NCBI GenBank assembly: GCA_030024065.1
Contig: JASEIE010000071.1
Span: 1-13,547, forward strand
Reading direction: 5' to 3'
Length of the DNA stretch: 13,547 nucleotides
Source of the DNA: Thermodesulfobacteriota bacterium
Lineage (GTDB): Bacteria > Desulfobacterota > BSN033 > UBA1163
Below the pieces are notes generated by a model. It saw only the letters and a program-made list of their open reading frames with translations, had not been told where the DNA came from and made no database searches. The translations under genes were made by a program, and so were the position numbers. Numbering within the stretch: the stretch's first letter is position 1; every line of letters begins with the position of its first letter. Positions 1-6,621 of this stretch are shown piece by piece.

Positions 1-20
1 GATGAATGGCTTAAGATAAT

Positions 21-51
21 CTTCCTGCGGGGTTTAATACCCCGCAGGAAG
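21..51. repeat. Perfect 12-bp GC-rich hairpin
   Basis: CTTCCTGCGGGG (21-32) and CCCCGCAGGAAG (40-51) are exact reverse complements around the loop TTTAATA. The core GCGGGGTTTAATACCCCGC matches, with one mismatch, the reverse complement of a hairpin at 12474-12492 at the other end of the window, so this looks like a member of a dispersed palindromic repeat family. It could also end transcription of a gene lying to the left, but no T-run follows directly; the nearest T-rich stretch begins about 9 bases later. Confidence 0.8.
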
Positions 52-424
52 GTGCCGGATTTATTTAGATTTTCCGTGATTCTTATCTTGCTGAACAATC
101 CTTTACGATTCATTGATTTCCTTTTCCTTTATTCGTCTATTTTGAAAGTACCTCCTAACCCTTCAAAAGTCAATCAAAAATCTCCTCAAATGACGAAAGA
201 AGGGGACATCCTATTTTTCTAAAAAGCCAAGATGAAAATAACGAAATAGAAAACAACGTCCCGCCCCGTCCTTATTTGGTTGTCAATTTCCGAATCCGGT
301 TCAGAATCAGCAGGCGGAAAAGCAGAAAGAGTGATCAGATGAAAAGAACATCGGAAATCTGTGGCCATTTTATATAGGTTATTTTCCAATGTCAAAAAGA
401 AAAAGTTCACAAAAAAAGTGGTTA
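52..424. other. Gene-free left intergenic region
   Basis: I see no credible gene here. The stretch is AT-rich, and the open frames that cross it have no ribosome binding site or recognisable protein. It contains a degenerate inverted repeat: GGGGAC (202-207) followed by TTTTCTA (215-221) faces TAGAAAA (247-253) followed by GTCCC (258-262). This resembles a decayed palindromic repeat. No preQ1 riboswitch aptamer could be recognised ahead of queF. Confidence 0.5.
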
Positions 425-453
425 TTGATTATTCAATTTTTTTTAATTATGAT
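425..453 (+). promoter_or_regulatory. Candidate sigma70-type promoter for queF-arsC
   Basis: TTGATT (425-430) and TATGAT (448-453) are separated by exactly 17 bases, matching the -35 and -10 consensus at 4/6 and 5/6 positions. The predicted transcript start near 460 would leave a leader of only about 15 bases before the queF start at 475. That is short but still leaves room for the AGAGG site at 464-468. This is a sequence-only guess. Confidence 0.35.
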
Positions 454-474
454 TCTCCCAAAAAGAGGTTAATG

Positions 475-879
475 ATGGGTCAATATACTAAAAAACATGC
501 CCGATCAGGGATCGATATCCCCCTTCCAAAGATCGAATGTTTCGAAAATCAGTTTAAAAATTATGAGATCACCATCTCCATCCCTGAGTTCACCTCTATC
601 TGTCCCCGATCAGGGCAGCCCGATTTCGGCACGATCACCATTCGGTACATTCCTGGGCAGTGGTGTGTGGAATTAAAATCCCTGAAAATGTACATCCTCG
701 CCTATCGGAACCTGGGGATTTTTTACGAAAACGCCGTCAATCGAATCCTCAGGGACTTTGTTAAGGCCTCCAAACCGATTCGTGCTGCGGTCTCAGGTGA
801 ATTTAATGTCAGGGGGGGAATGAAGAGCATCATCGAAGCCACTTACCCATCCAAAACCTCTCCTGAGAAGGGAAAGTAA
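475..879 (+). CDS. queF: NADPH-dependent 7-cyano-7-deazaguanine reductase (QueF)
   Basis: QueF reduces the nitrile of preQ0 to the amine preQ1 with NADPH in the cytoplasm, a late step of queuosine biosynthesis for tRNA. The 134-residue product is a short single-domain QueF. It shows the nucleophile motif SICPRSGQPDFGTI (Cys43, with Asp50 seven residues on) and the NADPH/substrate motif CVELKSLKMY (residues 64-73), followed by YRNLGIFYEN. The His next to the conserved Glu in the B. subtilis enzyme (FHE) is Tyr84 here, with Glu85 kept. I start at the second of two adjacent ATGs because it lies 6 bases from AGAGG (464-468); the ATG at 472 lies only 3 bases away. The frame stays open back to a GTG at 361, but that extension is AT-rich, Lys/Asn/Phe-rich and unlike QueF. 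The gene overlaps the next start by one base (TAATG), so the two are probably co-transcribed. Confidence 0.93.
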   Translation: MGQYTKKHARSGIDIPLPKIECFENQFKNYEITISIPEFTSICPRSGQPDFGTITIRYIPGQWCVELKSLKMYILAYRNLGIFYENAVNRILRDFVKASKPIRAAVSGEFNVRGGMKSIIEATYPSKTSPEKGK

Positions 880-1304
880 TGTCAGAGGATAAGAAAGTCC
901 TCTTCCTCTGCACCGGCAATTCTGCGAGGAGTCAGATGGCAGAGGGATTTGTGCGATTTCTCGGTAAAGACAACTGGAAGGTAAAAAGCGCAGGAATCTT
1001 TCCATCCTATGTTCATCCCCTGGCGATCCGCGTGATGGAGGAGACCGGAATTGACATCTCCCAGCAAACCTCCAAATCGATGGATGAATTCCTCAATGAA
1101 GAGTTTGATTACATTATCACCCTCTGTGATCACGCTGCCATGGCCTGTCCAATTTTCCCCGGACAAGGGAAGCGACTTGATTGGTCCTTTGAGGACCCTG
1201 CCTCTGCCATCGGAACGATTGAGGAAAGGATGGTGGTCTTTCGAAGGGTGAGGGATGAAATTAAGGCAAAGGGCGAAGAATTCTTAAAATCTGAATCATC
1301 TTGA
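879..1304 (+). CDS. arsC: Arsenate reductase, thioredoxin-coupled ArsC / LMW-PTP fold
   Basis: This protein probably reduces arsenate to arsenite in the cytoplasm, with electrons from thioredoxin. The 141-residue chain has the low-molecular-weight phosphatase P-loop CTGNSARS near the N terminus (Cys11, Arg17). It also has the two extra redox cysteines of the B. subtilis/S. aureus ArsC type: Cys83 and Cys90 in LCDHAAMACPIFPG, with the family's 7-residue spacing. The general-acid loop is EDPA (Asp106). Having all three cysteines argues for arsenate reductase over a protein tyrosine phosphatase. No arsR, arsB or acr3 is in the window; its partner is queF, so a general housekeeping role is possible. 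Its ATG shares a base with the queF stop, which suggests translational coupling. The stop lies 4 bp from the stop of the convergent gene on the other strand. Confidence 0.9.
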   Translation: MSEDKKVLFLCTGNSARSQMAEGFVRFLGKDNWKVKSAGIFPSYVHPLAIRVMEETGIDISQQTSKSMDEFLNEEFDYIITLCDHAAMACPIFPGQGKRLDWSFEDPASAIGTIEERMVVFRRVRDEIKAKGEEFLKSESS

Positions 1305-1312
1305 TCGATCAA
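1301..1312. other. 12-bp palindrome holding two convergent stop codons
   Basis: TTGATCGATCAA is a perfect palindrome. The plus-strand arsC stop (TGA, 1302-1304) lies in its left arm and the minus-strand phosphatase stop (TCA on the plus strand, 1309-1311) in its right arm. There is no room for a normal terminator between the two genes, so their transcripts probably overlap at the 3' ends. Confidence 0.7.
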
Positions 1313-1950
1313 AAGTCCGCCTTTATCTCCTCTTCTTTCAAAGCTTTCAGATGACACGTCTCATTCATGAACGAAAGAACATATCTCCCTCGTTTATATT
1401 GAATCAAGTTGATTGCAGTCGTATCCTGCGCAATCTGCCAGAAATGGGAATTATCTATCCCCAAGATTCCACAGATGAGCACCTTGTTGACGACCCGGTG
1501 GGAAACAAGAACAAGAGTCTTTCCAGGATTTAGCTCGATCACCTCTTCTAAAGCAAACATTGCCCTCTTCCGGACATCATCCAGGGTCTCTCCTCCTGGT
1601 AGTTTGGCCAAATGCGGCTCTTCTCTCCACTGACGATAGGTTTCAGGATCGATCCTCTGTATTTCCAGATGGGCATGCCCTTCCCAATCTCCAAAACTCA
1701 TGTCGATGATCCCATCTGAGGGCTGAACGCTCAGATGGTGAAACCGTGCAATCTTTTCTGCTGTCTGCCAGGCTCGGGAAAGAGGACTTGTATAGATTCC
1801 GCGGATCGCCATCCCCTTGAAATACTCCCCTGCCAACTCTGCCTGTTCGAGGCCGGTTTCATCCAGTGGAACATCGGTTCTTCCCCGAAAGATCTCCTCT
1901 CTGTTCCATGCCGTCTGTCCGTGACGCACCAGATAGATGGAGGTCATCAT
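1309..1950 (-). CDS. Histidine phosphatase family protein (CobC/GpmB-like)
   Basis: A 213-residue phosphoglycerate mutase-like phosphatase, expected to remove phosphate from a small molecule through a phosphohistidine. Seen: the LVRHGQTAWN signature (Arg9, nucleophile His10), SPLSRAWQTA (Arg59), FGDWEG (86-91, with Asp83 where the family usually has Glu), PGGET (118-122) and SHRVVNK (second catalytic His151). The length and PGGET resemble alpha-ribazole phosphatase (CobC) and GpmB-type enzymes; the substrate cannot be told from sequence. It is the last gene of the minus-strand run, 43 bases after the alcohol dehydrogenase. Two tandem ATGs are available. AGGAA lies 3 bases from the first (1950) and 6 from the second (1947), so the true start may be one codon later. 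A MurNAc-6-phosphate phosphatase role is an inference from context only. Confidence 0.9.
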   Translation of the reverse strand: MMTSIYLVRHGQTAWNREEIFRGRTDVPLDETGLEQAELAGEYFKGMAIRGIYTSPLSRAWQTAEKIARFHHLSVQPSDGIIDMSFGDWEGHAHLEIQRIDPETYRQWREEPHLAKLPGGETLDDVRKRAMFALEEVIELNPGKTLVLVSHRVVNKVLICGILGIDNSHFWQIAQDTTAINLIQYKRGRYVLSFMNETCHLKALKEEEIKADF

Positions 1951-1993
1951 GGGTTCCTTTCTCTAAAAAGTCCCTTTTGCTAATTAGATCATT

Positions 1994-2998
1994 TCATTCA
2001 GGCATGATCAAGACCCCTGCCCCCTCGATTTTCCCCTGCTTTAGCAAATTTAATACCCTATTCGCCTCTTCTAATTTAAATTCCTGGACTTTAGGGATGA
2101 TGGGAATCTGGGCGGCCAGTGGGAGAAATTCTTCAAGATCTTTTCTCGTGATGTTGGCTACGCTTTTAATCTCCTTTTCATCCCAGAGATGCCGAGCGTA
2201 ATCTAATGGGGGGACAGGATTTCTTTTCCGTATGACGGCCAGCACCAGTCTTCCGCCTCTTTCTAATACGCTTAGGGCATAAGGCACTGTTTCTCCAATG
2301 GGAGTAAAATCAATGGCGCAATTGAGTTTTTGAGGAGGTTCGTCCTCTGGCCCGCCTGTCCAGACTGCCCCTAATGCTTTTGCCAGGTTTCGATGTTCCT
2401 CCGTTCTGGTAAAAACATAGACTTGACAACCCCAATATTTGGCAACCTGAATAACAATATGGGCAGAAGCTCCGAATCCAAAAAGCCCCAGGGTTTGGCC
2501 TTTCCTGATTCCAGAAAGCCTCAAGTCCCGGTATCCAATGGCGCCGGCACATAAAAGGGGAGCAGCCTCAGAATCAGAAAATCTTTGGGGGATTAAAAAG
2601 GCAAAATCTTCTGAGACTTTTGTGTATTGCGCATAACCACCGTTTGCTTGGCAACCTGCGCCTTTAAATTCGAAGCACAGGTTCTCATCACCCTCCTGAC
2701 AGAAATGGCACTTCCCGCAGGCTGAATGGATCCAGGCAATTCCAACTCGATCCCCTGATTTAAATTTTTTCGCTTCTGAACCCGAGGCTGCCACTTTTCC
2801 AACAATCTGATGACCTAAAACAACGGGAAGTTCTGGCTGGAGTCTCCCTTCTATCTCGTCGAGTTCCGTATGGCAAACCCCACAGACAGAGACCTTGACC
2901 AGTATCTCTTTGGCCCCGGGGACTGGGTCAGGAAAATCTTCCATTTTCAGAGGTTCCTTTTCAATCGGAGAAGTCTCTCTGAGCACCATTGCCTTCAT
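1994..2998 (-). CDS. Zinc-dependent alcohol dehydrogenase (MDR family)
   Basis: A 334-residue medium-chain dehydrogenase expected to interconvert an alcohol and an aldehyde or ketone with NAD(P). The N-terminal GroES-like domain carries the catalytic zinc site: Cys42 in CGVCHTE, His63 in LGHQIVG and Cys150 in LLCAGAIGY. The usual Glu after that His is Gln64, which I recall as a subfamily feature and not damage. Structural zinc ligands are Cys94, Cys97, Cys100 and Cys108. The Rossmann fold starts with LGLFGFGASAH (about 170-180). The substrate is unknown. The start is well supported by GGAGGAAGGA ending 7 bases upstream. It lies between the radical SAM gene (48-base gap) and the histidine phosphatase (43-base gap), so it is probably co-transcribed with both. 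Nothing ties it chemically to cell-wall recycling. Confidence 0.92.
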   Translation of the reverse strand: MKAMVLRETSPIEKEPLKMEDFPDPVPGAKEILVKVSVCGVCHTELDEIEGRLQPELPVVLGHQIVGKVAASGSEAKKFKSGDRVGIAWIHSACGKCHFCQEGDENLCFEFKGAGCQANGGYAQYTKVSEDFAFLIPQRFSDSEAAPLLCAGAIGYRDLRLSGIRKGQTLGLFGFGASAHIVIQVAKYWGCQVYVFTRTEEHRNLAKALGAVWTGGPEDEPPQKLNCAIDFTPIGETVPYALSVLERGGRLVLAVIRKRNPVPPLDYARHLWDEKEIKSVANITRKDLEEFLPLAAQIPIIPKVQEFKLEEANRVLNLLKQGKIEGAGVLIMPE

Positions 2999-3046
2999 CT
3001 CGCAATCCTTCCTCCAAACCCATCCTATAACACCTGAAAACTGTTT

Positions 3047-4774
3047 TCAATCACATCGGCCTTTTAAAATGGGCTTTCCCCAGGCATTCCCAAGGAAATA
3101 ATCTAAAACCTTTCTTGAGGTCTTCTCTTTTAGAATTGAAAAGTCCTTCCCGGAGACTCTCCTTAAGCTGAAAAAAGACTTCTCTCTCAAAAGCAATAAA
3201 AGCAAGTCGACCCATGTGGTCACATCATCCCTCTTACAGAAAGTAAAATTTTTAACCTCAGCCTTAACCTCCCCCTTATCTTCAACCTCGCCCTCAACCC
3301 TAGCCTTAACCTTGTCACTTAATGCCTCCAAGATTTCTTTCCATGTCATTCCCTCGTCTAACTCTCTCTGATCCATCTTTCCCTTGATAAAATTAATGAC
3401 CCTTGTCAGACGGAGAAGGGTGGCAATATCGAGACGGTCAAACTCTTTCGTTTCAATGGGAAGGGCGCTTGAGCGCCACTGGATTGCAGAGGAAGGAAGA
3501 AGGCCGTCTCTCTTGCATCCCTCAAAAAGGGAGGTTCCTGGAGTTGGGTAATAGACACTGGGACCGATCAAAACCCTCTCTCCCATAAGATAGACCAGAG
3601 TGTCCGCCATCTCCTCAATGGTCTGACCGGGTATCCCCAGGATGGCATAGGCGATGATATTGAGGCCCACTCTCCCTGCTTCTTCTAAAATTTTATCAAA
3701 GCCGGTGATCGGCTCAGGCCTTCTCATCTTCTCTTTTGTCGAAGCATCTGTACTGACAAAGGAGAGATTGAGCGTGTGGAAACCCGCCCTTTTCATCAAT
3801 TTAAGAATTTCTTCATCCAGAGAGGAAAAGGAGATGCCATTCATTGCAGATAGCTCAAGGTTCTGTTCTCCGAAGGTTTCGATGATGAGGTTCATCAACC
3901 TCTTTGCCCGGCCGAGATCAAAAGTGAAATTGTCATCCTCAATATCGAAAACCCGGATATCATATTCTCTCTGACATGCCATCATCTCCTGAAGAATGGA
4001 TTCCGGGGTTCTTTTCCGAAAAGAAGCTCCCATGACGAGATGGGCTGAGCAGTAAGCACACCCGTGCGGGCAACCCCTGCTGGTGATGATCATCGTGGAC
4101 CGTTTTTTTCCGATTCGATATCGGTCCAGCTCAAGCAGTTCTCTGCCAGGATGAGGAAGGGAATCAAGGTTCTGGATGAAATTCTGAAGGGGGTTGATTT
4201 GTACCTCTCCGTCTTTTCGGTACCCGATTCCATCGATCTTCTCAATCTTTTTTGCTCCGCCTTTCTCAATCTGTTCTAAGAGAAAAGGGAAACGGACCTC
4301 CCCTTCTCCCAGAACAATATAATCAACAAAGGGGCTTTTCAAAACTTCATCAGGATCACCACTGACATGGGAACCTCCCATGACGACGATCTTTTTTTTA
4401 TCCCATTCCTTGATGATCCCTGCAATCTTCAGGGCCTCTCCATGATAGGGTGTAAAGGAAGAGGAGATACCAAAGACATCTGCTTCGGACTCCTCAATTT
4501 CCTTCCTTATCTCCTCCCAATCCGTTCCAAAATGGTAGAATCCTGTATAAAGCTTGAAAGGGCTTCGATCATTGAAAGGATAGAAATCTCGAAGGTAAGA
4601 AAGCCCAGGAGGGAGGGGGATAGACCTCCTCTTTTCAGTCTGACAATCGAGGATCTCTACTTCGTAGCCTTGATTTTTTAATGAGGCAGCAATATAAGCC
4701 AACCCGATCGGCTGCGTCCGAATGGATGTTTGATAGAAATCTTCGATAGGCGGTTGAATGAGAAGTATTTTCAT
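3047..4774 (-). CDS. B12-binding-domain radical SAM protein
   Basis: A 575-residue class B-type radical SAM enzyme of unknown substrate. It opens with the cobalamin-binding-like pattern MKILLIQPP, then PIGLAYIAASL, ADVFGISSSF, VVMGGSHVS and VLGEGE (about residues 1-165). The [4Fe-4S] motif is CPHGCAYC (Cys235, Cys239, Cys242) in a TIM-barrel region with DIEDDNF and YAILGIPGQT. Such proteins include methylases, hopanoid and carotenoid enzymes, and many uncharacterised ones. I start at ATG 4774, which begins the conserved domain; a longer frame to 4846 would overlap the kinase and encode repeat-derived sequence. No strong ribosome binding site is present, but the kinase stop lies only 7 bases upstream, suggesting coupling. 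The tail, about residues 488-508, is a low-complexity Lys/Glu/Val stretch encoded by a simple DNA repeat (3253-3313). Confidence 0.87.
   Translation of the reverse strand: MKILLIQPPIEDFYQTSIRTQPIGLAYIAASLKNQGYEVEILDCQTEKRRSIPLPPGLSYLRDFYPFNDRSPFKLYTGFYHFGTDWEEIRKEIEESEADVFGISSSFTPYHGEALKIAGIIKEWDKKKIVVMGGSHVSGDPDEVLKSPFVDYIVLGEGEVRFPFLLEQIEKGGAKKIEKIDGIGYRKDGEVQINPLQNFIQNLDSLPHPGRELLELDRYRIGKKRSTMIITSRGCPHGCAYCSAHLVMGASFRKRTPESILQEMMACQREYDIRVFDIEDDNFTFDLGRAKRLMNLIIETFGEQNLELSAMNGISFSSLDEEILKLMKRAGFHTLNLSFVSTDASTKEKMRRPEPITGFDKILEEAGRVGLNIIAYAILGIPGQTIEEMADTLVYLMGERVLIGPSVYYPTPGTSLFEGCKRDGLLPSSAIQWRSSALPIETKEFDRLDIATLLRLTRVINFIKGKMDQRELDEGMTWKEILEALSDKVKARVEGEVEDKGEVKAEVKNFTFCKRDDVTTWVDLLLLLLREKSFFSLRRVSGKDFSILKEKTSRKVLDYFLGNAWGKPILKGRCD
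3253..3313. repeat. Degenerate AACCTC/AGCCTT simple repeat inside a gene
   Basis: On the minus strand this reads as degenerate iterations of GGTTAAGGCT and GAGGTTGA-like units. It stays in frame within the radical SAM gene and encodes a Val-Lys-Ala-Glu-Val-Glu-like stretch in the C-terminal region, outside the recognisable catalytic domains. Confidence 0.6.
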
Positions 4775-4781
4775 TCCGGCA

Positions 4782-5831
4782 TCAAATTCTGGGGTCACTG
4801 GGGTCAGGTCTTGAATTATCAGTTTTCGTTCTTTGCTCGATTGCACTCTGGCATTCCAGGCAGAGCTTTTGGAGCCGGGACAGGGTTGTCACTTGTGCGG
4901 TGGCAAGTTGAAGATTGCGGAGTCCGGCAGGAACATGATTGAGAAAGGCTTGAAGCCCTTTCTTTAAGCCCAAAAATCCATAGGCCCCGAGGGCCTGCAT
5001 GAGGCGCTGTGCTGAAGCCTCCCAGAAAGTATTCTGGAAGGTAGCCCAATCGAGATCCCATTTCGAAAGCCCATAATAGAAGGAGAGGAGTTCGTCAAGC
5101 TCACTTCTGGAGAAATTCACATAGGGATCTGAAAGAAGAGAGCCAAGATCGTAGAAGGGACTTCCGAAGCGCATCCCCTGAAAGTCGATGAGGAAGGGTT
5201 CTCCGTCACGGATCATCACGTTCTGGGATTGCAGATCTCGGTGCACAAGGCATCGCATCGTTCCCAAAAGCCGCTCTGCCAGACTGGAAAGCTCTGCCTC
5301 GAGTTCTCCCTCGAAGGAAGGCTCAAGTTCGATCCCGCAGACATCCCTCACAAAATGATCCCTGAAGTAATCCCGCTCCCAGCAATAGAGGTCAGGACCA
5401 AAACCCTCCATCAGCCTCACACGGCCAGAAGGGAAGTCCTTTTCTGGGATGCAGTGGAATCTCTGAACGATGGTAAGCGTCTTCTGGTAAAGGAACCGTC
5501 GAGTTTCCCAGGGGTTTCCTCGGAGAGACCAGAGGTCCGTATCCCCGAGATCTTCCATGACGATGAGACAGTTGGCTGGATCGTGGCGGATCAGCCGGGG
5601 CGTCGGCACATCGATGTCATGGAGAAATACGGCAATGTCGGCGTAGTACGTGTTCTCTATACGCCTCGGGTCGTAATGGATCAGGATGGCCGAATCCGTG
5701 GGGCTCCATTTCAACCGGGAGAAAGTCCGGTCCGACCCTCTCCCCTCGAAAGGAAAAAGTTCTATGGAGACCAACTCTGAAAGTCCCAGGGCCTCTCGGC
5801 TAAAATTGATCATCTCTTCTTTTGATATCAT
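4782..5831 (-). CDS. amgK: Phosphotransferase, probable N-acetylmuramate/N-acetylglucosamine kinase (AmgK-like)
   Basis: A 349-residue aminoglycoside phosphotransferase-fold kinase. AmgK phosphorylates the anomeric carbon of MurNAc or GlcNAc in the cytoplasm, giving the 1-phosphate that MurU uses. Seen: a glycine-rich loop FEGRGSDRTFSRL (28-40), hinge-like VMEDLG (91-96), catalytic loop HRDLQSQN (His197, Asp199, Asn204), metal-binding IDFQG (Asp216) and YDLGSLL (227-233). AILIHYDPRR stands where many kinases have the ATP-binding Lys, as I recall for AmgK. The substrate call rests mainly on the neighbours: a MurU-like gene 79 bases upstream and an AmpG-like permease before it. The last residues (about 341-349, PDPSDPRI) are encoded by a tandem CTGGGGTCA repeat, so the C terminus appears to have been rewritten. 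The start has only a weak AGG; a second Met at residue 7 is an alternative. Confidence 0.8.
   Translation of the reverse strand: MISKEEMINFSREALGLSELVSIELFPFEGRGSDRTFSRLKWSPTDSAILIHYDPRRIENTYYADIAVFLHDIDVPTPRLIRHDPANCLIVMEDLGDTDLWSLRGNPWETRRFLYQKTLTIVQRFHCIPEKDFPSGRVRLMEGFGPDLYCWERDYFRDHFVRDVCGIELEPSFEGELEAELSSLAERLLGTMRCLVHRDLQSQNVMIRDGEPFLIDFQGMRFGSPFYDLGSLLSDPYVNFSRSELDELLSFYYGLSKWDLDWATFQNTFWEASAQRLMQALGAYGFLGLKKGLQAFLNHVPAGLRNLQLATAQVTTLSRLQKLCLECQSAIEQRTKTDNSRPDPSDPRI
4789..4806. repeat. Tandem 9-bp CTGGGGTCA repeat
   Basis: CTGGGGTCA occurs twice head to tail (4789-4797 and 4798-4806), followed by GGTCTTGAATTATCA. The same CTGGGGTCAGG core recurs at 9393-9403 and 9421-9431. It lies within the kinase's 3' end, directly before the radical SAM start. 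From memory, TGGGGTCAGGTCTTGAATTAT-type sequences flank REP-associated tyrosine transposases in some bacteria. No transposase gene is present here. Confidence 0.7.
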
Positions 5832-5883
5832 CAGCCTATGTATCCAATGGAATAATGACAGGATTTTTCTTCTGATCTTTTCC

Positions 5884-5910
5884 CAACATTCCAGTATTCC
5901 AATATTCCAG
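5884..5910. repeat. ATTCCA-type simple repeats at the MurU/AmgK junction
   Basis: Three ATTCCA units in the short run CATTCCAGTATTCCAATATT plus CCAG fill the space after the MurU-like stop. Similar units lie between the SpoIID and AmpG-like genes and in the AmpG-like leader, so this operon's junctions share one type of low-complexity filler. Confidence 0.6.
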
Positions 5911-6621
5911 CTATTTGTTCCCTTTCAGCTTTTCGTAGGCTTCGATGGAGCCGATGTCGTGCCACTCGCCTTCGTCTATGACGATCCCCTGGATCGATCC
6001 CGGTTTTTCCACGACTCTTCTGATAAAGGCAGAAACGACGGATTCGATTTTGCCAGCTTCAAGAAACTGAAGAATCGATGTCTCCATTGCATAGATGCCG
6101 GCAAAGAGGCAGCTTTGAACTCCCGGGTTTTTTAAGATATGGCGAAGATCGCAGATCTCACCGGCCTCATTGATGTTCACATTGAGAAGTGGGCCTCTGC
6201 TTCGCAGGACAAGCGTTGCCTCCGGTTGCTTCTGCTCATGGACCTTTAAGAGCCTCTGCAAGGGAAGATCGGTCATCACATCCCCGTTATAACAGAGTAT
6301 GGCCTCATCCTCGCATAGGAGATCTTCAATGTTTTTCAGTCCTCCTCCTGTGTCCAGAAGGATTGGCTCATGCCGAAAAGTAATGGGAATACCACGCCAT
6401 TGCCTGTCAGGAAATTTTTCCGAATAGACTTCCGGCAAATGATGGGTGTTCACAATGAAGCGATCCACGCCGGCTTTCAGGAGATGATCCATCGCATAGG
6501 TGATCATGGGACGTCCTTTGATCTCGAGGAGCGGCTTCGGACATCGCTCCGTCAGAGGCCGAAGCCTCGTCCCCAGGCCTGCTGATAGAATGAAGGCTGT
6601 CTTGAATCGTCGTCCTTTCAA
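5911..6621 (-). CDS. murU: Sugar-1-phosphate nucleotidyltransferase, MurU-like
   Basis: A 236-residue nucleotidyltransferase. MurU joins MurNAc-1-phosphate to UTP, giving UDP-MurNAc and bypassing the fosfomycin-sensitive MurA step. Seen: the nucleotide-binding signature [13 protein letters not shown] with PKPLL (residues 12-31), NTHHLPE (58-64), [13 protein letters not shown] (85-97, a stretch like the ETGGG of MurU), metal-binding NGDV (Asp114) and a terminal WHDIGS. The length suits MurU and lacks the C-terminal acyltransferase domain of GlmU. The gene starts with TTG at 6621: the TTGA overlaps the permease stop, GAGG lies 5 bases upstream, and no ATG or GTG fits before the conserved motif. 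This arrangement points to translational coupling. Sugar specificity is inferred from its neighbours; another hexose-1-phosphate substrate remains possible. Confidence 0.85.
   Translation of the reverse strand: MKGRRFKTAFILSAGLGTRLRPLTERCPKPLLEIKGRPMITYAMDHLLKAGVDRFIVNTHHLPEVYSEKFPDRQWRGIPITFRHEPILLDTGGGLKNIEDLLCEDEAILCYNGDVMTDLPLQRLLKVHEQKQPEATLVLRSRGPLLNVNINEAGEICDLRHILKNPGVQSCLFAGIYAMETSILQFLEAGKIESVVSAFIRRVVEKPGSIQGIVIDEGEWHDIGSIEAYEKLKGNK

Noticed and set aside
361..474. N-terminal extension of QueF from a GTG
   Set aside because: The extension is AT-rich, has no QueF similarity and no ribosome binding site, whereas the ATGs at 472/475 follow AGAGG.
430..474. preQ1 riboswitch before queF
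   Set aside because: No aptamer-like stem and A-rich tail of the preQ1 classes could be found; QueF genes are not usually the regulated target in such a short leader.
4775..4846. Longer radical SAM start overlapping the kinase
   Set aside because: The extra 24 residues come from CTGGGGTCA repeat DNA, and the family begins at MKILLIQPP.
5229..5780. 183-codon plus-strand open frame
   Set aside because: It lies wholly antisense to the AmgK-like kinase, whose motifs are clear, and its own translation shows no recognisable domain or ribosome binding site.
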